Shown: positions 6,228-11,080 of the stretch, one piece after another | Numbering within the stretch: position 1 is the first letter of the stretch | How the letters are laid out: each line of letters starts with the position of its first letter | Assembly (NCBI GenBank): GCA_019117345.1 | Contig: DWZW01000086.1 | Span: 1-11,080 of the forward strand | Source: Claveliimonas stercoravium | GTDB lineage: Bacteria; Bacillota; Clostridia; Lachnospirales; Lachnospiraceae | Direction: 5' to 3' | DNA: 11,080 bases | Notes under the pieces: generated by a model | Database searches by the model: none | What the model was told of the DNA's origin: nothing | The model's input: only the letters and a program-made list of their open reading frames with translations | Made by a program: the position numbers and the translations under genes

Positions 6228-7535
6228 TTAAAACACAAGATATTGTATGCTGTACGCCGGCATTTCGAGCTTCTCCGCAAGGCTCATTTCTGTGTCGGAC
6301 AGCAGCTCTGTGACGGTGCCGTTCAGTTCGCCGCAGGAGGCGGTGAAGGGACTGTCAGACGCATTAATGGCCACCATGACGCGCTCCTTTTCTGTGGCTC
6401 GCTCAAAGACGAGCTGGTGGTTGGTGAGGACCACGTTGCGGTAGGAGCCGTTACACAGGGCATCGCTCTTCTGGCGGAGGCGGATGAGCTTCTTTATCAG
6501 CTCCGTCAGCTCGTTTGGCTTTGGCTCCTCGAAGCAGGGACGCAGGGCGTAATCGTTGTGGGGGGATTTCTCTCCCGGCTCCCCCCACTCGCTCCCGTAG
6601 TAGATGCAGGGGATGCCGGGCATGCCCATGAGAAGCCCGTAGGTCAGGGGGAGATGATCTTTGTTCGTGAGGATGCTGGCGATCCGGGTCACATCATGGT
6701 TGTCCACAAAGGTCATGAGATGCTTGCCCCGGTACAGGCACCACTGCTCGGAGCCGTACTGCCGCTGCAGGGAGTGGGCGATCTCAAACATGTTCATGGA
6801 GTTGAAGCTGGAGTAAATGCCCTTGTAGCACTCATAGTTGGTGCAGCTGTGGAGCATCTCGTCGTTCACGATCCGGTTGTAGTCCCCGAAGAGCACCTCG
6901 CCTATGAGGGCGAAATCCTCCTTCAGTCCGCCCGTGAAGGACCGCAGACGCCGCATAAAATCCGGCTCCAGGCTGTAGGCCACGTCCAGCCGCAGCCCGT
7001 CAATGTCAAAGGTATCCACCCAGAATTTCACACACTCCAGGAGATAGTCCACAACAGCCGGGTTTTTCAGGTTCAGCTTGACCAGCTCAAAATGCCCCTC
7101 CCAGCCCTCGTACCAGAAGCCGTCGTTGTAGCCGCTGTTTCCGTCAAAATTGATGATAAACCAGTCCTTGTAGGGGGAGTCCCACTTTTTCTCCTGCACA
7201 TCCTGAAAGGCCCAGAAGCCTCGTCCCACATGGTTAAATACGCCGTCCAGGACAATCTTCACATTGTGCTCGTGGAGATCCCTGCAGACATCGGCGAAAT
7301 CCTCGTTTGTCCCGAGACGGCAGTCGAGCTTTCGGAAATCTCTTGTGTCGTAGCCGTGGTTGTCAGACTCGAAGACAGGATTTAAGAGGATGGAGTCCAC
7401 GCCCAGGTCCTCCAGATATCCGCTCCAGTCCATAAGCTTCCGGATACGGGGCACACATTCCCCGTCATTGTGCACCGGAGCGCCGCAAAATCCGATCGGA
7501 TAGATCTGATAGAAAATACTGTTATAAGCCCACAT
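6228..7535 (-). CDS. GH13 alpha-amylase family glycosidase, intracellular
   Basis: All four conserved GH13 regions are present: region I DGVFNH (97-102), region II GLRLDVAY (180-187, nucleophile D184), region III IGEVL with acid/base E213, and region IV FVDNHD (276-281, transition-state D281). The protein of 435 residues begins directly with the barrel (NSIFYQIYPIGF) and ends with a short beta domain. There is no signal peptide, so it acts in the cytoplasm on imported malto-oligosaccharides or related alpha-glucosides. Relatives include neopullulanases, cyclomaltodextrinases and oligo-glucosidases; the exact specificity cannot be read from sequence. It lacks the extra N-terminal domain of classical cyclomaltodextrinases. 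A GAGG ribosome binding site lies 8 nt before the ATG. It is followed in the same direction by a PfkB-type sugar kinase. Confidence 0.93.
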   Translation of the reverse strand: MWAYNSIFYQIYPIGFCGAPVHNDGECVPRIRKLMDWSGYLEDLGVDSILLNPVFESDNHGYDTRDFRKLDCRLGTNEDFADVCRDLHEHNVKIVLDGVFNHVGRGFWAFQDVQEKKWDSPYKDWFIINFDGNSGYNDGFWYEGWEGHFELVKLNLKNPAVVDYLLECVKFWVDTFDIDGLRLDVAYSLEPDFMRRLRSFTGGLKEDFALIGEVLFGDYNRIVNDEMLHSCTNYECYKGIYSSFNSMNMFEIAHSLQRQYGSEQWCLYRGKHLMTFVDNHDVTRIASILTNKDHLPLTYGLLMGMPGIPCIYYGSEWGEPGEKSPHNDYALRPCFEEPKPNELTELIKKLIRLRQKSDALCNGSYRNVVLTNHQLVFERATEKERVMVAINASDSPFTASCGELNGTVTELLSDTEMSLAEKLEMPAYSIQYLVF

Positions 7536-7579
7536 ATTATCTGCCTCACTTTCTTGTTTGTTTGCGCTTCGTCTATTTT

Positions 7580-7608
7580 ACTATAAAACCGGGGAAAAGT
7601 ATAGATAA
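7580..7608 (-). promoter_or_regulatory. Possible promoter of the GH13 gene
   Basis: On the minus strand, TTATCT (7608-7603) and TATAGT (7585-7580) are 17 bp apart, 45 bp before the start codon. The -35 box is weak. A separate promoter is plausible because a stem-loop separates this gene from the MATE gene upstream. Confidence 0.45.
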
Positions 7609-7627
7609 TTTTATGTATTATTCATAT

Positions 7628-7683
7628 AAATATGCCGGACAGCAGAGAGAAATGCATGGATCTTGTCTGCGCCCGGCATATTT
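7628..7683 (-). terminator. Stem-loop after the MATE gene, probable terminator
   Basis: Arms AAATATGCCGG (7628-7638) and CCGGCATATTT (7673-7683) pair over 11 bp, with a further GCAGA/TCTGC stem inside (7642-7646, 7666-7670). It begins 8 bp after the end of the MATE gene. The downstream tract on the minus strand is A/T-rich (ATTTATATG) without a clean T-run, so termination strength is uncertain. Confidence 0.6.
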
Positions 7684-7690
7684 TGTCAGG

Positions 7691-9079
7691 TCAGGATGCA
7701 CTTTGTCTTTGGGGGCTGATGGAAAAACCCGCCATTTTTCCCAGCTCCTTCCCCAGAAAGGAGCGGAACCACAGAAACAGGACAATGCCTTTGAAAATGC
7801 TGGATATGGTGATGCTCCACCAGATACCGTTGAGACCCAGAGGAGTCCGTATAAGGAGCCAGGCAAGGGGAATCCTGGCACCAGTCAGTACGATGCTGCA
7901 CACAGAGGGCGGCATAGTCCTTCCAAGACCGGCAAAGGCACCGGCGGTGGTGATCTCCACACTCATGAGCAGCTGGGAGACTCCAAGGATCACCAGGTAG
8001 TCCACGCCCATGGGGATAACATCCTGCTCGGTGATAAAGAGGCGGAACACAGGCTCCGGAAAAACGATCAGAAGGACGGTGCAGAAAACGCCCCATATGA
8101 GTACGACACCCATGGCGCTCCGATACCCTTTTCTGATGCGCTCCGGTTTCCCGGCCCCATAGTTCTGTGCCAGGAAGGAGTTGACAGCAGCGGCAAATCC
8201 GTCCGCTGTCATCCAGGAGATGGACTCGATCTGAGAGCCTACCTTCTGGACCGCCACGGCTGCGTCCCCGTAGCCTGCCACCAGCCTGGCGATGATCATG
8301 GAGATGCCGGTAAATATCATATTCTGTACACAGGTAGGGAAGCCAATGCGCAGGATAGAGAGAAAGCGGTCCTTTCCTGGATCTTGAAGAAGCCGGATAT
8401 GTCGGAACAGAAAATCATCCCGCAGGGCGAAGACCACAAATACAAGGGTGACGACGAACTGTGCCAATATGGTGGCAATGGCGGCGCCTGTGACACCCAT
8501 CACGGGAAACGGACCGATCCCGAAGATGAGTACCGGGTCCAGCACCATGTTGATGACTAGTCCTGTCAGGGTCGCGGCAAAGGAGCAGCGGCTGTTGCCC
8601 GCTGCTGTGAAGAGGCCGGTAAATGTCTGGTTTAAAAAAGAAAATACAACACATCCACAGGTGATCTGCAGATAAATCTTTGCATCGGAGATGACCTGAG
8701 GGCTGTTCAGATTAAAAAACCCGATCAGTGGGTCTGCAAACAGAACAGAGCAGGCCCCGAACAGAAGCCCCAGAGCGGCGCCAAGCCACAGGGCGGCCGC
8801 CGAAAAGGAAGCCGCTTCCACATGTCTTCCGGCGCCCAGGGCGTGTCCTGTATTTACCTGGCCGCCCATTTTCGGCAGGGCGGCCAGCCCGTTGGAGAGC
8901 CACATATACATACCCGCTGCGCCCACGGAAGCCACGGCGCTGCTCCCCATCCGCCCGATCCACAGCATGTCCGTCAGATTGTAGGCCATCTGGATGAGGG
9001 AGGTCGCCATGATAGGCAGAGCCAGCTTTGTGAGGGAAGGCAGCACCGGGCCGCTTACAAGATCTATATTTTTAGCCAT
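7691..9079 (-). CDS. MATE-family efflux transporter
   Basis: The 462-residue, strongly hydrophobic protein matches the multidrug and toxic compound extrusion family in length and pattern, with about 12 membrane segments in two halves. Telling features are the N-terminal LTKLALPIMATSLIQMAYNLTDMLWIGRMG, the AAGNSRCSF loop and GLVINMVLDPVLIFG in the first half, and the equivalent FPTCVQNMIFTGISMIIARLVAGYG and FAGLGRTMPPSVCSIVLTGARIPLAWLL in the second half. Such proteins export cationic drugs or metabolites using a Na+ or H+ gradient; the substrate is unknown. GGAGG lies 8 nt before the ATG. It has its own promoter and a stem-loop at its 3' end, so it is probably a single-gene unit. It appears intact. 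Confidence 0.95.
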   Translation of the reverse strand: MAKNIDLVSGPVLPSLTKLALPIMATSLIQMAYNLTDMLWIGRMGSSAVASVGAAGMYMWLSNGLAALPKMGGQVNTGHALGAGRHVEAASFSAAALWLGAALGLLFGACSVLFADPLIGFFNLNSPQVISDAKIYLQITCGCVVFSFLNQTFTGLFTAAGNSRCSFAATLTGLVINMVLDPVLIFGIGPFPVMGVTGAAIATILAQFVVTLVFVVFALRDDFLFRHIRLLQDPGKDRFLSILRIGFPTCVQNMIFTGISMIIARLVAGYGDAAVAVQKVGSQIESISWMTADGFAAAVNSFLAQNYGAGKPERIRKGYRSAMGVVLIWGVFCTVLLIVFPEPVFRLFITEQDVIPMGVDYLVILGVSQLLMSVEITTAGAFAGLGRTMPPSVCSIVLTGARIPLAWLLIRTPLGLNGIWWSITISSIFKGIVLFLWFRSFLGKELGKMAGFSISPQRQSAS

Positions 9080-9115
9080 GATCGGTTCCTCCGCAGTAGT
9101 AATGATAAAGAAGTC

Positions 9116-9137
9116 CCGGCGCGGTCCCTGGCGCCGG
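9116..9137 (-). other. GC-rich hairpin in the MATE mRNA leader
   Basis: CCGGCGC (9116-9122) and GCGCCGG (9131-9137) form a perfect 7-bp stem with an 8-nt loop, between the predicted transcription start and the ribosome binding site. On the mRNA it is followed by GACTTCTTTATC, a poor T-tract, so it could be a weak attenuator or just a structured leader. Confidence 0.5.
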
Positions 9138-9145
9138 CAGAAAAT

Positions 9146-9174
9146 ATTATAAAGTATCCGGCCCGGGGATACAA
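9146..9174 (-). promoter_or_regulatory. Promoter of the MATE gene
   Basis: On the minus strand, TTGTAT (9174-9169) and the consensus TATAAT (9151-9146) are 17 bp apart. It gives a leader of about 60 nt that includes the GC-rich hairpin. Confidence 0.7.
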
Positions 9175-9197
9175 GGATTTAAAAATCCGCTTTCCTG

Positions 9198-9206
9198 TGA
9201 TAAAAT
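9198..9206 (+). promoter_or_regulatory. Extended -10 promoter of the DUF4190-like gene
   Basis: TGA-TAAAAT has the TGN extension before the -10 hexamer. The -35 position (TTTAAA, 9178-9183) is poor, which is common for extended -10 promoters. It lies 55 bp before the start codon and diverges from the MATE promoter. Confidence 0.5.
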
Positions 9207-9260
9207 GAATATATGCTAAAGCAGCAATATAGAAAAATGTCAGGATGAGGAGGCGGGCGT

Positions 9261-9911
9261 ATGGCCAGATATGTAAAGGATATCGTGTTAAATAAACCGG
9301 AAGATTTCGTGAATTTCATCATGCAGGATTATCTCCGGAAAAATCAGTTTGTCATGTCCGAGTGGAAGGGAGAACCGGCCTGGCGGGCAGGCGACGGCGT
9401 GGTGGAAGGATTTAAATATCTGAAATGGTCCTACTTCAACGGTATGTTCCATCTGGAGGCATGGCTGAAGGGAACGACAGGCGGAGAGATGGGGTTGGAC
9501 GGTGTTGTGGGCGTGCTCATGAAAAAGCCTTACAGAGAAAGTCTGGAGCAGCTTTTTACGGTCCTCCAGCAGGAGCTGCAGGTGCCGCCCCAGGGACAGC
9601 ACAGACAGGAAGAGCAGCAGCCCCGGCCGACAGGGGTGCAGGATCAGGGGCAGCAGTCCCAGCCGATTTACGTGCAGACAACGGATAACACAAAGGCGGC
9701 CACGGGCTCTCTCATATTTGGTGTGCTCAGCGTGGTCCTGTGCATCATTCCGATCGCTGCTATCATACTGGGCGTTCTGGCCGTGTCACGGGCCCGCATG
9801 GGCATGGGGTCCAGCCAGCCCGGTAAGGCAAAAGCAGGGCGTATCCTGGGTATTGTGGGGATCTGCCTTGGCATTATCCTGTGGGTACTCAATCTGCTCC
9901 TGATCTTCTAA
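9261..9911 (+). CDS. Membrane protein with DUF4190-like C-terminus, function unknown
   Basis: The 216 residues fall into three parts. Residues 1-108 form a soluble domain I do not recognise (MARYVKDIVLNKPEDFV..., with conserved-looking W35, W41, W56, W68). Residues 109-140 are a Gln/Pro-rich, low-complexity linker. Residues 148-175 and 193-215 are two membrane helices separated by a short basic loop with Gly, Ser and Pro (RARMGMGSSQPGKAKAGR), a layout like DUF4190 domains of Gram-positive bacteria. The N-terminal domain is therefore probably cytoplasmic or surface-anchored by the helical hairpin; topology is uncertain. GAGGAGG (9247-9253) 7 nt upstream supports the start. It appears monocistronic. 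No function can be assigned. Confidence 0.85.
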   Translation: MARYVKDIVLNKPEDFVNFIMQDYLRKNQFVMSEWKGEPAWRAGDGVVEGFKYLKWSYFNGMFHLEAWLKGTTGGEMGLDGVVGVLMKKPYRESLEQLFTVLQQELQVPPQGQHRQEEQQPRPTGVQDQGQQSQPIYVQTTDNTKAATGSLIFGVLSVVLCIIPIAAIILGVLAVSRARMGMGSSQPGKAKAGRILGIVGICLGIILWVLNLLLIF

Positions 9912-10033
9912 AGCTTTCATATTATAAATGCGATGTGGAAAACAGGGAGAGGCTGCCTGTATATTCAATGGTTCCTTCCTGCGTGGGGCCGGGGCGGCAG
10001 TCCCGGACAAAATAAAAAAGTCCCAAAAAACGG

Positions 10034-10062
10034 TTGACACACGTGGATGCGTATAATATAAT
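10034..10062 (+). promoter_or_regulatory. Fully consensus sigma-A promoter of rplM-rpsI
   Basis: TTGACA (10034-10039), 17 bp, TATAAT (10057-10062): both hexamers and the spacing are perfect. A second overlapping TATAAT at 10052-10057 has only a 12-bp spacer and is unlikely to be used with this -35 box. The start should fall near 10069. Confidence 0.92.
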
Positions 10063-10068
10063 AATGCA

Positions 10069-10180
10069 GTATGACAAAAGGAGAAACAGCAGGCACCAAA
10101 GCCCCGGAACCTGGCTGCTTTCAATATAACATTTCATATTGTTTCTATAGTAAGTGAACCAATTCACAGGAGGTAAACCA
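10069..10180 (+). promoter_or_regulatory. Structured leader of rplM, candidate L13 autoregulatory element
   Basis: The 269-bp gap before rplM holds the promoter and this leader of about 112 nt; upstream of the promoter I see only minor GC-rich stems. The leader has three local stems: AGCAG/CTGCT (10088-10092, 10115-10119), extendable by GAA/TTC; CAATAT/ATATTG (10122-10127, 10136-10141); and GTGAA-CCAA-TTCAC (10154-10167), which directly abuts the AGGAGG ribosome binding site. Ribosomal protein L13 leaders are known in Firmicutes, and the length and position fit. I have not been able to match it to that family model. Confidence 0.5.
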
Positions 10181-10609
10181 ATGAAAACTTATATGGCTAG
10201 TCCAGACAAGATTGAGAGAAAATGGTATGTAGTTGACGCTGCAGATTATACATTAGGACGTTTAGCATCAGAAGTAGCTAAGGTTTTAAGAGGAAAGAAC
10301 AAACCGGAATTCACACCGCATATCGATACTGGTGATTACGTGATCGTGATCAACGCAAAAGATGTAAAAGTAACAGGCAAGAAGTTAAATCAGAAGATTT
10401 ACTACAATCATTCCGAGTATGTAGGCGGGATGAAAGAGACTACTCTGGCAGAGATGATGAACAAGAAGCCGGAGAAGGTGATCGAGCTGGCTGTTAAGGG
10501 AATGCTTCCGAAGGGACCTTTAGGAAGAAGCATGATCAAGAAGCTTCACGTATACGCTGGAGCAGAGCATGCGCATCAGGCTCAGAAGCCGGAAGAGCTG
10601 AAGTTTTGA
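10181..10609 (+). CDS. rplM: 50S ribosomal protein L13
   Basis: The 142-residue protein is a clear L13 of normal length, an early-assembling protein of the large ribosomal subunit. Diagnostic segments are IERKWYVVDAADYTLGRLASEVAKVLRGKNKPEFTPHIDTGDYV, KIYYNHSEYVGG and KGMLPKGPLGRSMIKKLHVYAGAEHAHQAQKPE. The ATG at 10181 is preferred because AGGAGG (10168-10173) is 7 nt upstream and MKTYMASPDKIERKW is the expected N-terminus; an in-frame GTG at 10154 would lie upstream of the ribosome binding site and inside a hairpin. The gene is followed by rpsI after 28 bp, the usual L13-S9 pair. Confidence 0.98.
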   Translation: MKTYMASPDKIERKWYVVDAADYTLGRLASEVAKVLRGKNKPEFTPHIDTGDYVIVINAKDVKVTGKKLNQKIYYNHSEYVGGMKETTLAEMMNKKPEKVIELAVKGMLPKGPLGRSMIKKLHVYAGAEHAHQAQKPEELKF

Positions 10610-10637
10610 TCAGAGGTCGAAAGGAGGATATTAAGAA

Positions 10638-11030
10638 ATGGCTACATCAAAATACTATGGAACAGGAAGAAGAAAAAAATCTATCGCAAGAGTATATTTA
10701 GTACCTGGAACAGGTAAGATCACAATAAATAAGAGAGATATCGATGAGTATCTCGGACTGGAGACACTGAAGGTCATCGTTCGCCAGCCCCTCGTTGCAA
10801 CAGAGACAGACGGCAAGTTTGACGTGCTGGTCAACGTAAAGGGAGGCGGATACACAGGACAGGCAGGCGCTATCCGTCATGGTATCGCAAGAGCTCTCCT
10901 TCAGGTAGACGCTGACTACAGACCGGTCCTGAAGAAATCCGGATATCTGACACGTGACCCGAGAATGAAAGAGCGTAAGAAATACGGCCTCAAGGCTGCC
11001 CGTCGCGCTCCGCAGTTCAGCAAGCGCTAA
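10638..11030 (+). CDS. rpsI: 30S ribosomal protein S9
   Basis: The 130-residue protein is a typical S9 of the small subunit: GTGRRKKSIARVYLVPGTGKI at the start, GGGYTGQAGAIRHGIARALLQVD in the middle, and the basic tail ending in RRAPQFSKR that reaches the peptidyl-tRNA site. AAAGGAGG at 10620-10627 lies 10 nt before the ATG. It is co-transcribed with rplM from the promoter at 10034-10062 and followed by a terminator. Confidence 0.98.
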   Translation: MATSKYYGTGRRKKSIARVYLVPGTGKITINKRDIDEYLGLETLKVIVRQPLVATETDGKFDVLVNVKGGGYTGQAGAIRHGIARALLQVDADYRPVLKKSGYLTRDPRMKERKKYGLKAARRAPQFSKR

Positions 11031-11051
11031 ACTTTATCAAAAGTGGTCAAA

Positions 11052-11080
11052 AACCCCGGAACTACGCGGTTTCCGGGGTT
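11052..11080 (+). terminator. Terminator of the rplM-rpsI operon (cut by window end)
   Basis: AACCCCGGAA (11052-11061) and TTCCGGGGTT (11071-11080) form a perfect 10-bp stem with a 9-nt loop, 21 bp after the rpsI stop. The expected T-tract would lie beyond the window; only the two T of the stem end are visible. Confidence 0.85.

Noticed and set aside
6243..7385. Long open frame of 380 codons on the plus strand
   Set aside because: It is antisense to the GH13 gene, whose four catalytic motifs are intact, and its translation has no recognisable domain. It is a codon-bias shadow in GC-rich sequence.
7562..8560. Open frame of 332 codons on the plus strand opposite the MATE gene
   Set aside because: The translation is hydrophilic with no family features, there is no ribosome binding site, and it mirrors a real membrane protein gene.
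9950..10019. GC-rich stems (ACAGG/CCTGT, CCGGG/CCCGG) after the DUF4190-like gene as a terminator
   Set aside because: The stems are only 5 bp and no T-tract follows on the plus strand, so termination there is not supported.
10154..10180. GTG start giving a 151-residue L13
   Set aside because: This start is upstream of the AGGAGG site and inside the leader hairpin; the ATG at 10181 has ideal spacing and the expected N-terminus.
1..11080. Novel defence, mobile or biosynthetic system
   Set aside because: All sizeable genes except the DUF4190-like one fall in well-known housekeeping or sugar-use families; no integrase, nuclease, toxin-antitoxin, repeat array or cluster-type enzyme is present.

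Overview
The window looks like chromosomal DNA of a moderate-GC member of the Clostridia, most likely Lachnospiraceae. This is an inference from strong AGGAGG-type ribosome binding sites, near-consensus sigma-A promoters, a T-box leader in front of tyrosyl-tRNA synthetase, LacI-type control of hexuronate genes and the rplM-rpsI pair. I see no IS element, phage gene, CRISPR array or tRNA/rRNA gene.

Left part (1-2750): a hexuronate locus. uxaC (275-1690, +) is transcribed away from a truncated uxaA (altronate dehydratase), of which only the first 19 codons lie in the window (57-1, -). The 217-bp gap carries two mirror-image promoters. Each has a 17-bp spacer and, 3 bp after its -10 box, a TGTAARCGCTTACA palindrome on its own sense strand. 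A LacI-family repressor gene (1696-2703, -) ends 5 bp from the end of uxaC and is the obvious candidate to bind these sites. CcpA could also bind them because they fit the cre consensus.

Middle (2744-5204): divergent promoters drive the repressor gene leftward and a T-box-controlled tyrS rightward. The leader has a visible UAC (Tyr) specifier, T-box sequence and terminator. A flavin-reductase-like FMN-binding protein follows (4626-5150), ending at a rho-independent terminator.

Minus-strand block (5186-9079): in order of transcription, a MATE-family exporter (9079-7691), an intracellular GH13 alpha-amylase-type glycosidase (7535-6228) and a PfkB-family sugar kinase (6124-5186). The glycosidase and kinase are probably co-transcribed. 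Between them is an almost perfect 49-bp palindrome that abuts the kinase ribosome binding site.

Right part (9198-11080): a membrane-anchored DUF4190-like protein with an unrecognised N-terminal domain, then the ribosomal operon rplM-rpsI. The operon has a fully consensus promoter, a structured leader of about 110 nt and a terminator at the window edge.

Nothing here amounts to a new defence, mobile or biosynthetic system. The best leads are regulatory: the mirror-image uxa control region, the 49-bp palindrome and the rplM leader.
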